Below are positions 29,833 through 40,467 of a stretch of 64,000 nucleotides of DNA, piece by piece. A program made the translations under genes and the position numbers. The first letter of the stretch is position 1. Every line of letters begins with the position of its first letter. Below the pieces are notes generated by a model. It ran no database searches and had not been told where the DNA came from. It saw only the letters and a list, made by a program, of their open reading frames with translations. The stretch comes from Prochlorococcus sp. AG-402-B19 (GTDB taxonomy: Bacteria; Cyanobacteriota; Cyanobacteriia; PCC-6307; Cyanobiaceae), in assembly GCA_003279615.1 (NCBI GenBank), contig QCHM01000008.1, forward strand, positions 1-64,000, read 5' to 3'.

Positions 29833-32781
29833 TCATGCTTTTTTTGGCGGATGATGTTCTAAAACTTTTTTAAGATATTTACCGGTATAACTATTTGAAT
29901 TTGATGCAACTTCTTCAGGAGTACCCATAGCAATAATTTCACCTCCTCGATTGCCTCCTTCCGGACCCATATCAATAATCCAATCTGAACATCTAATAAC
30001 ATCTAAATTATGTTCAATAACAATAATTGAGTTTCCTTTATCTACTAATCTCTGTATAACATCCATTAATTTATGCACATCATAAAAACTTAAACCAGTT
30101 GTAGGTTCGTCAATTAAATAAAGAGTTTTACCAGTAGCTCTTCTAGATAGCTCTGTCGCAAGTTTTACTCGTTGAGCTTCACCTCCAGATAATGTTGGAG
30201 CAGGTTGACCAAGCTTGATATAACCTAAACCAACATCTAAGAGTGTTCGTAATCGATCTGAAGCTTGTGGGATTGCAGAAAAAACATCAACAGCTTGTTC
30301 AACAGTCATTTCTAATACATCAGAAATAGAAAAATTTTTATATTTCACTTGTAATGTCTCTCGATTAAATCTGGCTCCTTTGCAGACATCACATTGAACA
30401 TAAACATCTGGGAGAAAATTCATCTCAATGATATTTACACCTTGACCACGACACGCCTCGCATCTTCCACCTTTTACATTAAAACTAAATTGCCCTGCTT
30501 GATATCCTCTTGCTTTTGCTTCAACAGAAGAAGCGAAGATTTGACGTATAGGATCAAATGCACCTGTATAAGTAGCCGTATTAGAGCGAGGAGTTCTGCC
30601 AATTGGTGACTGATCAATAACAATAACTTTATCAATGGATTTTATACCTTTTAGTTCTTTTAAACCTTTTGGGAAAGGAACTTTTAAACCAAGAGAATGA
30701 GTTAAAGCAGGATGTAGTAATTCATTTATTAAAGTACTTTTACCACTTCCACTAACTCCAGTAACAGCAACCAATCTACCTAATGGAAAGTCTACTGAAA
30801 CATTTTTTAAATTATTTTTATCACAATCAATCAAGCGCAATTTTCTTTGCACTGAATCTCTGCGACTAGTAGGAGTTGGAATAGATGAACGGCCACTAAG
30901 ATAAGCTCCTGTTAATGATTCTTTTGCGCCCAACAAACGCCCTATAGATCCTTCAGCAATAATTTTCCCTCCATGCACACCAGCTCCAGGACCAATATCA
31001 ACCAAGTGATCTGCCGCCCTTATAGTATCTTCATCATGTTCAACAACCACCAAAGTATTACCTAAATCGCGTAATTTTTTCAATGTAGACAATAATCGAT
31101 CATTGTCTCTTTGATGTAGTCCAATACTAGGCTCGTCTAATACATATAGAACTCCTGTTAAGCCTGCACCTATTTGAGTAGCAAGACGTATACGTTGAGC
31201 TTCCCCTCCTGACAAGGTCATTGCAGGTCTATCTAAGGTTAAATAATCCAGTCCAACATCCAAAAGAAATTTAAGCCGTAATCGAATCTCTTTTAAGACT
31301 AATTCTCCAATCTTTTTTTGTTTATTAGAAAGTAATTGCTTTGAGTTTTTAGACTTCTCAAGACCCATTAATTCTTCTACATTCTCAAGTGTTTTGGAAA
31401 CACTACATGAAGTAAGATCAGTGATTGAATAAGGACCAAGTTTTACAGCAAGAGCTTCAGCACGTAATCTCTTGCCATGACAAGTTGCACAAGGTACTAG
31501 TTCAAGATATTTTTCTAACTTTTGTCGAACAGATTCACCATTTGCATCCTGTAATTGTCTTTCTAAAATTGGTAAAATACCTTCAAAAGGTCTTTTAAAA
31601 CCAGAATCTTGTTTATATCTACTATCAACTTTTATTAAAATTGGTTCTTTACTTCCATTTAACAAAATATTTTTTTGCTCTTCTTTTAAATCTTTCCAAG
31701 GAGTTTTTATCTCAAAACCAAACGCTTCCCCAACAGAGAATAATAATGAAAAATAATATGAATTATCCTTATCACTCCATGGTGCAACTGCAGCATAAAC
31801 AGGCAATGATGGATCAGGTATAACTCTTTCGCAAGTAAATTTCTTTAAATGTCCAAGACCATGACAATCAGGACATGCTCCATATGGACTATTGAATGAA
31901 AATAACCTAGGAGACAATTCTTCTATAACTGCTCCATGCACTGGGCAAGCAAAATTTTCAGAAAATAATCTTTCTCTATCAATCCCATTAGGAAGTTCTT
32001 CATTCTTTTTGGGGACTGCTTCAACTATCGCTAAACCATCACCTCTTTTCAAAGTAGTAGTTAATGAATCGGTTAATCTCTCTTCAATTCCCTCTCTAGC
32101 AATCAATCTATCAACAACGACTTCAATAGAATGAACTTGATTTTTATCTAGCTCTATATTATCTGCTAATTCTCTAACTTCTTTATTAATTCTGACTCTG
32201 ACAAATCCCTCTGCAGCAAGTCCAGACAATAACTTTGAGTGAGTGCCTTTTTTACCTCTAACCACTGGAGCAAGTAATTGATATCGAGTGCCTTCTGGAA
32301 GGGTCTTTATTTGATCAACCATCTCGTCAATAGTTTGAGGCTTAATTGGCCTGGAACACTCTGGACAATGAGGCTCTCCTGCTCTGCCAAAAAGCAAACG
32401 AAAATAATCTTGTATTTCTGTAACCGTTCCAACTGTTGAACGAGGGTTATGACTTGTTGATTTTTGATCAATAGAAATAGCTGGAGATAGACCCTCAATT
32501 GAATCAACATCTGGTTTATCAACCTGACCCAAAAATTGTCGTGCATAAGCAGACAAACTCTCAACATATCTCCTTTGTCCTTCAGCAAAAATAGTGTCAA
32601 AAGCTAAAGAACTTTTACCACTTCCACTTACACCTGTAAAAACAACGAGTTTATTTCTTGGAATTGATAAATCAACGTTTTTTAAATTGTGCTGCCTTGC
32701 ACCACGAACAGTTATGACCCCTTCACTAGAAGGATCAGTATTTAATCTCTTTTTTATTGAATTAGATTCTGAACTTCCCAT
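29833..32781 (-). CDS. uvrA: Excinuclease ABC subunit A
   Basis: 982 aa; VFTGVSGSGKSSLAFDTIFAEGQRRYVESLSAYARQFL. Confidence 0.97.
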   Translation of the reverse strand: MGSSESNSIKKRLNTDPSSEGVITVRGARQHNLKNVDLSIPRNKLVVFTGVSGSGKSSLAFDTIFAEGQRRYVESLSAYARQFLGQVDKPDVDSIEGLSPAISIDQKSTSHNPRSTVGTVTEIQDYFRLLFGRAGEPHCPECSRPIKPQTIDEMVDQIKTLPEGTRYQLLAPVVRGKKGTHSKLLSGLAAEGFVRVRINKEVRELADNIELDKNQVHSIEVVVDRLIAREGIEERLTDSLTTTLKRGDGLAIVEAVPKKNEELPNGIDRERLFSENFACPVHGAVIEELSPRLFSFNSPYGACPDCHGLGHLKKFTCERVIPDPSLPVYAAVAPWSDKDNSYYFSLLFSVGEAFGFEIKTPWKDLKEEQKNILLNGSKEPILIKVDSRYKQDSGFKRPFEGILPILERQLQDANGESVRQKLEKYLELVPCATCHGKRLRAEALAVKLGPYSITDLTSCSVSKTLENVEELMGLEKSKNSKQLLSNKQKKIGELVLKEIRLRLKFLLDVGLDYLTLDRPAMTLSGGEAQRIRLATQIGAGLTGVLYVLDEPSIGLHQRDNDRLLSTLKKLRDLGNTLVVVEHDEDTIRAADHLVDIGPGAGVHGGKIIAEGSIGRLLGAKESLTGAYLSGRSSIPTPTSRRDSVQRKLRLIDCDKNNLKNVSVDFPLGRLVAVTGVSGSGKSTLINELLHPALTHSLGLKVPFPKGLKELKGIKSIDKVIVIDQSPIGRTPRSNTATYTGAFDPIRQIFASSVEAKARGYQAGQFSFNVKGGRCEACRGQGVNIIEMNFLPDVYVQCDVCKGARFNRETLQVKYKNFSISDVLEMTVEQAVDVFSAIPQASDRLRTLLDVGLGYIKLGQPAPTLSGGEAQRVKLATELSRRATGKTLYLIDEPTTGLSFYDVHKLMDVIQRLVDKGNSIIVIEHNLDVIRCSDWIIDMGPEGGNRGGEIIAMGTPEEVASNSNSYTGKYLKKVLEHHPPKKA

Positions 32782-32825
32782 TAGGGAAAATTGTTAATGA
32801 TTAATTGTATAAAAAAATATGCTCA

Positions 32826-34511
32826 TCATGCAGCTTTGTGTTCAAGCAAACTCGCCGCATAAGCTTTTGCTTCTACGATTTCTCCTCCAGCTAATGTCGC
32901 TAGTTCCTTCTCTCTATCTGCTATTTCCTTCAAATAAGTAAGCTTAGAAACAGTATTCCCATCGATTACAGTCTTTTTAAAAGCAAAATGATTATCAGCA
33001 AATGCTGCAATTAAAGGTTGATGAGTCACACAAAATACTTGCCTATGAGCGGATAACTCACTAAGAAGATTAGCGACGTAACTACTAACTGATCCACTAA
33101 CACCTGAATCAATTTCATCAAAAATCAAAAGATTCGTTTGATCGAATGAAGAAAATATCGCCTTTATAGCAAGAAGAACTCTAGACTTTTCACCACCGGA
33201 TGCTATTTCTGACAAAGGAGCCAAAGGAAATCCAGGATTTGCAGAAAACATGAAATTAACTTTATCTATTCCATTAACCGTTGGTTCACATTCTTGGAAA
33301 ATAATTTTAAATCGAACATTAGGAATGCCTAATTCTTTTAAACTTTTTATTAACTTGTCTTCTAGTTTTAGAGCAGTTGTTTTTCTTATGCTTGATAATT
33401 CTTGATTTGAAGTATCTCTTTGAATTCTATACTTTTTCTCTAGAGAAATAAGTTCTTTGATTTTAAAATCATCATTTTGAGGAGACAAATAATTATTTAA
33501 TTCATCTTTATAAGAAATGAGCTCAGGTAAATTTTTTTGATATTTTTTTTGATATAATTTAAGAGTAGACAGTCTAACTTGTATATCATTTAATAAAATG
33601 GGGTCTATATCAAGTGTGTTTTCATAATCTTTAATCTGGCAAATTAAATCATACAATGTATTAACTATTGCAGAAAAATTATCAAAAATTGGTTCCAAGG
33701 TGGAATCAATTTTTGATAAATGCTTTAATTCATTAATGCAAAAATTTGTATGATCTAAAAGTGAAGGGTATTCATCCATGCTCTCATCTAAACGAATTAA
33801 TAGAGACTTAATTCCCTCTTTTAGTCTTAATAGATTTGAATTTCTTGTCTGATCAATTTCTAGCTTAATATCTTCATGTGAATCCTCTAATTTTAATTTT
33901 TCTAAGTCTTGATATATATATTGCATTTCCTCAAGTTCTTTTTTAGATTCTAAAATTTTAGATTGAGCTTCATTTAATTTAAAATTAGAATCTTGCCAAA
34001 TCTTCCAATTTTGACTGACATTAGTAATAGATTGCTGATTTTTTGTTAAACCTAAAGAATCTAATAACTTCAATTGATAAGATATATCATGAAGGAAAAA
34101 AGTATCTCCCTGCAGCGTAAAGTCTAATAATAATGATCTCAAGTGTGAAATTTGATCTCTATTCACCAGTACACCATTAATTCTAAATCTAGATTTATAT
34201 TTACCTTCTTTTAAACGCCACTCACGCGTAACTATTAACTCATCCTCAGCATCAACCTTTTGATCGATGAGCCACTCTTTAGTAGATGGCAAAACAAAAA
34301 ACATACCTTCAACTGATGAAAAAGATGAACCTTTTGCAACCAATCGACTATCTAGCGGGGCTTTTTTCGTTGCCAAAAGAGCATTTAAAGAATCGATAAA
34401 TATTGATTTTCCCGAACCAGTTTGGCCTGTAAAAACAGTAAATCCCTTCTTAAAGTCGATCTCTATATTTCCAAATAGAGTTATATTTTGAAAGCGAAGA
34501 CTGTTTAGCAT
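32826..34511 (-). CDS. recN: DNA repair protein RecN
   Basis: 561 aa; Walker A GQTGSGKSIFIDSL, LLIFDEIDSGVSG. Confidence 0.93.
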   Translation of the reverse strand: MLNSLRFQNITLFGNIEIDFKKGFTVFTGQTGSGKSIFIDSLNALLATKKAPLDSRLVAKGSSFSSVEGMFFVLPSTKEWLIDQKVDAEDELIVTREWRLKEGKYKSRFRINGVLVNRDQISHLRSLLLDFTLQGDTFFLHDISYQLKLLDSLGLTKNQQSITNVSQNWKIWQDSNFKLNEAQSKILESKKELEEMQYIYQDLEKLKLEDSHEDIKLEIDQTRNSNLLRLKEGIKSLLIRLDESMDEYPSLLDHTNFCINELKHLSKIDSTLEPIFDNFSAIVNTLYDLICQIKDYENTLDIDPILLNDIQVRLSTLKLYQKKYQKNLPELISYKDELNNYLSPQNDDFKIKELISLEKKYRIQRDTSNQELSSIRKTTALKLEDKLIKSLKELGIPNVRFKIIFQECEPTVNGIDKVNFMFSANPGFPLAPLSEIASGGEKSRVLLAIKAIFSSFDQTNLLIFDEIDSGVSGSVSSYVANLLSELSAHRQVFCVTHQPLIAAFADNHFAFKKTVIDGNTVSKLTYLKEIADREKELATLAGGEIVEAKAYAASLLEHKAA

Positions 34512-34586
34512 AACTCAAAGCAATCAAAAAGACGCAAACTAGGCCTAGAATGGTTTAGAAGGGATGTAGAACATTGCCATACCAAA

Positions 34587-36446
34587 ATGGCTGAAGAATT
34601 AAGCGATTTTATTGAAGCCTCAGGTCTACTTAACTATGACCCTGAAGCTATTGACTCAATCTACAAAAAAAATCCAATTCGTCTACTACGCAGACTTTGG
34701 CAGACACTTCTACCGATAGGATTATTTTTACTTGGCGTTGGATGGGAAAAATTAATTGGAACTTTAGAAAAAGACGAAAGAAAAACTATTAGAGCGAAAG
34801 AATTTACAAAATTACTTGTTGATTTAGGACCAGCATTCATCAAAGCTGGACAAGCACTGTCTACTAGACCAGACATAGTTCCTGCAATAGTCTTAGAAGA
34901 GTTAGCACAGCTTCAAGATCAACTACCAGGATTTGAAAGCAAACTTGCAATGGCATGCATTGAAGAAGATCTAGAAGATAAAGTAAAAAACATTTTCAAA
35001 GAAATAGATAAAGAACCTATTTCTGCTGCATCTCTAGGTCAAGTACATAAAGCAGTACTAAAAAGCGGAGAAAAAGTTGCTGTTAAGATCCAAAGACCAG
35101 GTTTAAGGGAACAAATCACTCTAGATTTATATATAGTAAGAAATATAGCTATCTGGTTTAAAAATAATATTGGATTAATCAGAAGTGATTTAGTAGCATT
35201 AATTGATGAATTAGGTAAAAGAATTTTTGAAGAAATGGATTATATTAATGAAGCTAATAATGCAGAAAAGTTTAAAGAACTTCATAAAGAAAATAATAAA
35301 ATAGCAGTACCAAAAATATATAGACAAGCAACGAGCAGAAGAGTTCTGACAATGGAATGGATAGATGGTATAAAATTAACAAACATAGATGCAGTCAAAA
35401 AATTAGGAATTAATCCAAACGAAATGATAGAGATCGGAGTAAGTTGCAGTCTTCAACAACTTATTGAACATGGTTTCTTTCACGCAGATCCTCATCCTGG
35501 TAATATTTTAGCAATGAAAGATGGCCGATTATGTTATCTAGACTTTGGAATGATGAGTGACATTACACAACAATCAAGAGTCGGATTAATAAGAGCAGTA
35601 GTTCATCTTGTAAATAGAAAATTTGATAAACTCTCTTATGATTTTGTGCAATTAGGTTTCCTGTCTGAACAAGTTGATTTAGAACCAATAGCTCCAGCGT
35701 TTGAAAGTGTTTTTACTAATGCTTTAGAAATAGGAGTAAATAAAATGGACTTTAAAGCTGTAACAGATGATATGTCAGGGATTATGTATAAATTTCCATT
35801 TAAATTGCCTCCTTATTATGCATTAATAATTAGATCATTAATCACATTAGAAGGTATAGCACTAAGTGTAGATCCGAATTTTAAAATACTTGGAGCAGCA
35901 TATCCTTATTTTGCAAGAAGATTAATGGAAGATGAAAACCCAGAACTAAGAAATAGTTTAAAAGAAATGCTTTTTGATCAAGATAGTTTAAAATTAGAGA
36001 GGTTAGATGATCTTTTAACAAGCGCGACTAAAGAAAAGCAATTAGATAGTGAAAAAATCCTAGATCAAACAATAGATTTTTTATATTCAAAAAAGGGAAT
36101 TATTCTTAGAAATGAATTAGTAAATGTATTAGCTACAAAAATAGATAGTATTGGATGGAAAACTATAATAAAAATAAATAATAGACTACCATTTAAAATT
36201 CGTTCAAAAACTATTGCAAAATCTTCAAAAATAAATACTAGTCAAATTTTAAACATGTCTTCAATCAAAAAATTATTTAACACGTCGTCAATGAAGCCAG
36301 GATTTAAGAGAAAAATGATATTTAAAAAAATACCACGAATTCTAATAACTAAAGATACCTATAAAATGGGGTTAGGTCTAATGAAGAAAACATCGGAAAA
36401 AAGCATTATAAGATTAGTTAAAGTCGCAGCAGGTGTACAACAATAA
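34587..36446 (+). CDS. ABC1/UbiB-family atypical kinase
   Basis: 619 aa; KAGQALSTRPDIVP, AAASLGQVHKA-like segment, HGFFHADPHPGN. Confidence 0.92.
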   Translation: MAEELSDFIEASGLLNYDPEAIDSIYKKNPIRLLRRLWQTLLPIGLFLLGVGWEKLIGTLEKDERKTIRAKEFTKLLVDLGPAFIKAGQALSTRPDIVPAIVLEELAQLQDQLPGFESKLAMACIEEDLEDKVKNIFKEIDKEPISAASLGQVHKAVLKSGEKVAVKIQRPGLREQITLDLYIVRNIAIWFKNNIGLIRSDLVALIDELGKRIFEEMDYINEANNAEKFKELHKENNKIAVPKIYRQATSRRVLTMEWIDGIKLTNIDAVKKLGINPNEMIEIGVSCSLQQLIEHGFFHADPHPGNILAMKDGRLCYLDFGMMSDITQQSRVGLIRAVVHLVNRKFDKLSYDFVQLGFLSEQVDLEPIAPAFESVFTNALEIGVNKMDFKAVTDDMSGIMYKFPFKLPPYYALIIRSLITLEGIALSVDPNFKILGAAYPYFARRLMEDENPELRNSLKEMLFDQDSLKLERLDDLLTSATKEKQLDSEKILDQTIDFLYSKKGIILRNELVNVLATKIDSIGWKTIIKINNRLPFKIRSKTIAKSSKINTSQILNMSSIKKLFNTSSMKPGFKRKMIFKKIPRILITKDTYKMGLGLMKKTSEKSIIRLVKVAAGVQQ

Positions 36447-37010
36447 ATGAATCTAAAATATCAGAATATTATATTATTAATAGTGCTATTTTTATTTCCA
36501 AGTGGTAAATGTGCGGAAACAATATTTCTTTATAAAGGGACTTTTAGTAGAACAATAACAATTGAAGATTTATATAATTTTAAAAAATCTAAAGTACCAA
36601 GCAATCAATTAAAAAACCTTATAAAAATCACTAATCAAAATGAAAAAGACTTACATAAAGTTTTATCTTATGAAATAGATATACCTCTAAAAACCAGTAG
36701 CAGGTTAATGAATAGCAAAATAGGAAAAGTATTTTTAAGTAGAATATCTAAAATTATTTATCCTAATAAAATTTTAGATAGAAACATAGGAATCAAAGCA
36801 TTAAGGTCTGGAATTCTATTAAGTTCATACAATAAAAATGAAAAAATCAATCTAATAGATTTTTTTAAAGCTTATCCAAATAAAAATATTGCTATTGACC
36901 TAAACGCATTGAGTAAAACCTTAAAAAAGGTAAAATCATTAAAAGAATTAATCGAATTTTACTCAAATTCACCTTTCAAGAAACTAAAAGATGGAAGCTC
37001 GAGCAATTAG
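36447..37010 (+). CDS. DUF1400 (alpha/beta-hydrolase-associated) secreted protein
   Basis: 187 aa with signal-like N-terminus; fold segment ETIFLYKGTFSRTITIEDLYNF. Confidence 0.6.
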   Translation: MNLKYQNIILLIVLFLFPSGKCAETIFLYKGTFSRTITIEDLYNFKKSKVPSNQLKNLIKITNQNEKDLHKVLSYEIDIPLKTSSRLMNSKIGKVFLSRISKIIYPNKILDRNIGIKALRSGILLSSYNKNEKINLIDFFKAYPNKNIAIDLNALSKTLKKVKSLKELIEFYSNSPFKKLKDGSSSN

Positions 37011-37036
37011 ATTGTTTAAAACTATTTAATGAATAA

Positions 37037-38143
37037 GTGGCATTTTCAAAAAAATTAAAACAGTTTTTCTCCTCTTCTCCAAAAAATAATAATTGGAATG
37101 GTCTTATAGAAACCTATAAAGACTGGTTACCAGTTACAAAGAAAACACCAATCATCACTTTAAAAGAAGGTGGAACTCCTCTTATAGAAATAAAAGCAAT
37201 AGCTGATCGAATTGGAAAAGGAGTAAAAGTATATGCAAAATATGACGGTCTCAACCCAACAGGGTCATTCAAAGATAGAGGAATGACCATGGCAATAAGC
37301 AAAGCAAAAGAGGCTGGTTGTGAAGCTGTAATTTGTGCAAGCACAGGCAATACATCGGCCTCTGCCGCTGCCTATGCGAGAAGAGGGGGCATGAGAGCAT
37401 TTGTTGTTATTCCAGAAGGTTATGTAGCTCAAGGAAAATTGGCTCAAGCTTTAGTTTATGGAGCAGAAGTTTTAGCTATTAAAGGAAATTTCGATAACGC
37501 GTTAGATATCGTTAGAGAATTATCAGATAAATATCCAATAACTTTAGTTAATTCCGTAAATCCATATAGATTACAAGGACAAAAAACAGCAGCTTTTGAA
37601 ATAATAGAAAATCTTGGAAATGCACCAGATTGGTTATGCATTCCAATGGGAAATGCAGGAAATATAACAGCTTACTGGATGGGTTTTGAAGAATATTTTC
37701 ATGCTAATAAATCTAAAAAACTTCCTAGAATGATGGGTTTTCAGGCTAGTGGTTCTGCCCCACTAGTTGAAGGGAAAAGCATCACCAATCCAGACACAAT
37801 TGCCACTGCAATTAGAATTGGGAATCCTGTAAATAAAGAAAAGGCTCTTTTAGTAAGAGAAGCAAGCAATGGTAACTTTTCCTCCGTAACAGATTTAGAA
37901 ATCATAAATGCATATAAAATTCTTGGAAAAGAAGAAGGTATTTTTTGCGAGCCAGCTAGCGCAGCCTCTGTTGCAGGTTTATTAAAGAAAAAAGACGATG
38001 TACCAAAAAACTCAACAATTGTTTGTGTTCTTACAGGTAATGGTCTGAAAGATCCTGATTGTGCAATAGAAAATAATGAGGCTATTTTTCATACTGGCGT
38101 AGACGCTGAAATAAATTCAATTACAAAAAAAATGGGCTTTTAA
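37037..38143 (+). CDS. thrC: Threonine synthase
   Basis: 368 aa; NPTGSFKDRGMTMAISKA PLP motif. Confidence 0.95.
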   Translation: MAFSKKLKQFFSSSPKNNNWNGLIETYKDWLPVTKKTPIITLKEGGTPLIEIKAIADRIGKGVKVYAKYDGLNPTGSFKDRGMTMAISKAKEAGCEAVICASTGNTSASAAAYARRGGMRAFVVIPEGYVAQGKLAQALVYGAEVLAIKGNFDNALDIVRELSDKYPITLVNSVNPYRLQGQKTAAFEIIENLGNAPDWLCIPMGNAGNITAYWMGFEEYFHANKSKKLPRMMGFQASGSAPLVEGKSITNPDTIATAIRIGNPVNKEKALLVREASNGNFSSVTDLEIINAYKILGKEEGIFCEPASAASVAGLLKKKDDVPKNSTIVCVLTGNGLKDPDCAIENNEAIFHTGVDAEINSITKKMGF

Positions 38144-38199
38144 AGATATAAAAAGATCCAAAAAAAAAACTGTCTGTTGAATGAGGGGTTTTGTTTGTA

Positions 38200-38460
38200 T
38201 TTTTAATGTGGAAAAAAGAGCAAAAAATCTAAATACGGTTTTGTTTGTTTTCCACAACTGATCCTATTCGTGGAAAAATGATTTTTTCTCCACGGTCATA
38301 GTATTTTTTCCACACAAAAAAAATTAGATATTCCTTTGCTCCATTGATTTTTTTGAAATAACCACAAAACCCACAGGTACTACTACTACTAGTTTAATTT
38401 CAATAAAAAAAGAGAATATAATAGAAGAAAAAAAATTTCGTTTTTTTTAACGGTCTTGCT
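38200..38460. other. oriC: Candidate chromosomal replication origin (oriC)
   Basis: 375-bp non-coding gap upstream of dnaN; TTTTCCACA at 38248-38256 and 38306-38314, its reverse complement at 38207-38215, CGTGGAAAA at 38269-38277, (TAC)4TAG at 38378-38392, AT-rich tract 38391-38450. Confidence 0.88.
38378..38392 (+). repeat. Trinucleotide tract TACTACTACTACTAG (DnaA-trio-like)
   Basis: Four TAC plus TAG immediately after CCCACAGG. Confidence 0.7.
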
Positions 38461-38518
38461 ATTTTGAAATGGCTATGAAATTCTTATACCAAAGGATTTT
38501 ATTTTTTTAGATAACTGG

Positions 38519-39679
38519 ATGAAATTAAATTGTTCCCAATTTGAATTGAATGCGGCTTTGCAGTTAGTTAGTAAAGCAGTTTCTAATCGACCAACACATC
38601 CTGTTTTAGCAAATGTTTTATTAGCAGCTGATGAAGTAACTGGAAAATTACGTTTAACAGGATTTGATTTAAGTTTAGGAATACAAACTTCAATATCCGC
38701 TTCTATAGAAAATAGTGGAGCGATTACCTTGCCAGCTAAATTGTTTTGTGAAATTGTTTCTAAATTATCTAATGATTCTCCATTAGTTTTAAGTTCAGAT
38801 GATATTAGTCAGCAAGTTGAATTAACTAGTAATAATGGATCATATAAAGTTAAAGGAATGCCAGCTGATGATTTTCCCGATTTACCTTTAGTAGAAAGTG
38901 GAACTTCTCTTAAGTTAAATCCTTTGTCGCTATCAAGTGCTATTAAATCAACTTTATTTGCAAGTAGTACTGATGAGGCTAAACAATTACTTACGGGCGT
39001 AAATCTTACGTTTGATGGTTATGGTCTCGAATCTGCTGCTACTGATGGACATAGATTGGCTATTTTAAATTTAAATAACATTATATCTGAATCAAATGAT
39101 AAAACTACAGTTACAAATATAGAAAAGTTTTCTATTACATTACCATCTAAATCGTTAAGGGAAATAGAAAAGTTTTTAAGTACTTGTGATATTAATCAGC
39201 CAATTGAATTTTTTATTGATAACGGTCAAGTAGTTTTTATATCTTTAGACGAAATTATAACTATTAGAGCTTTAGATGGTTCTTATCCAAACTATTCTCA
39301 ATTATTACCACAAACATTTTCAAATATTTTAGAATTTGATAGAAAACAATTTATTGCATCATTAGAAAGGATAGCTGTTTTAGCTGATCAACATAATAAT
39401 GTTATTAAAATAAATTGTGATAATTCTGAAAATTTAATTCAAATAACTACCGATGCTCAAGATGTAGGAGCTGGTTCAGAATCTTTGCCAGTATCGTTTA
39501 ATGGTGAATCATTTCAAATAGCTTTTAATGTTAGATATTTATTAGATGGTTTGAAAGTTATAGATTCAAATTCTATAAAGTTAAGTTGTAATGCCCCTAC
39601 AACACCAGCAGTTTTTTCTCCAATTAATAGCGATATTAATTTTACTTATTTAGTTATGCCAATACAAATAAGAAACTAA
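38519..39679 (+). CDS. dnaN: DNA polymerase III beta subunit
   Basis: 386 aa; SNRPTHPVLANVLL, ATDGHRLA, YLVMPI. Confidence 0.97.
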   Translation: MKLNCSQFELNAALQLVSKAVSNRPTHPVLANVLLAADEVTGKLRLTGFDLSLGIQTSISASIENSGAITLPAKLFCEIVSKLSNDSPLVLSSDDISQQVELTSNNGSYKVKGMPADDFPDLPLVESGTSLKLNPLSLSSAIKSTLFASSTDEAKQLLTGVNLTFDGYGLESAATDGHRLAILNLNNIISESNDKTTVTNIEKFSITLPSKSLREIEKFLSTCDINQPIEFFIDNGQVVFISLDEIITIRALDGSYPNYSQLLPQTFSNILEFDRKQFIASLERIAVLADQHNNVIKINCDNSENLIQITTDAQDVGAGSESLPVSFNGESFQIAFNVRYLLDGLKVIDSNSIKLSCNAPTTPAVFSPINSDINFTYLVMPIQIRN

Positions 39680-39681
39680 TT

Positions 39682-40467
39682 TTGGCAATACCAACTAAAT
39701 TATTATTAAGCGATTTATTAAAACTTAATGTTCGCTGCGATAAAGGATTTGATCATGGTCCTGTTGTTCGTGCTTGGATGCATCCTCCTGCTCATAGAAT
39801 ATTAGGATGGATAAGTCGTCCATCGACTTTGAAATTACAAAGAGAGGTTTGGAAACTAGATCAATTAAAAGGAATTAATCAGCAGGAAGTATATGTAAAA
39901 GGGAATTGTTCTATTTCAGATGAACAAACTTTAGAACGTTTTCCAACTTTAATGAATTCAAATATTTTTAATAGAAGTGGACAGAGATTAGGTTTTCTGG
40001 CCGATTTTGTTTTTGAAATTAAAAAAGGAAAGATTCAATATTATTTAGTTAGTCGTTCAAATCCATTAATACCTGGAACAAGTCGATGGCGCTTATCTAT
40101 ATCTCAAATTATGGATAAACAACCTGGTTCCATTTCTTGCGATATTGATACATTTAATGATTTACCAATACAAAAAGCAAGTTTAAGAGAAGAAATTCTT
40201 ACTAAGAGTAGAAAGTGGAAAAGCCAATTTGATGATTTAACTTATAATGCGTCAGATAGACTCGAAGGTTGGATCGATGATCAAATTAATGATGATGAAA
40301 ATGAAAATATAGAAAATTCATTTATTTCTGAAAATAATTTTCACTCTTATGATGATTGGATCGACAACCTAGATATAGATAGTTCGGATGAATTCAATAC
40401 AATGAAAGAAAAAGATCGTAAAACAAGCTCAATCAATGAAAGAGATCTTGATCCCTGGATTGAATAA
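39682..40467 (+). CDS. PRC-barrel domain conserved protein
   Basis: 261 aa; GQRLGFLADFVFEIKKGKIQYYLVSRSNP. Confidence 0.7.
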   Translation: MAIPTKLLLSDLLKLNVRCDKGFDHGPVVRAWMHPPAHRILGWISRPSTLKLQREVWKLDQLKGINQQEVYVKGNCSISDEQTLERFPTLMNSNIFNRSGQRLGFLADFVFEIKKGKIQYYLVSRSNPLIPGTSRWRLSISQIMDKQPGSISCDIDTFNDLPIQKASLREEILTKSRKWKSQFDDLTYNASDRLEGWIDDQINDDENENIENSFISENNFHSYDDWIDNLDIDSSDEFNTMKEKDRKTSSINERDLDPWIE

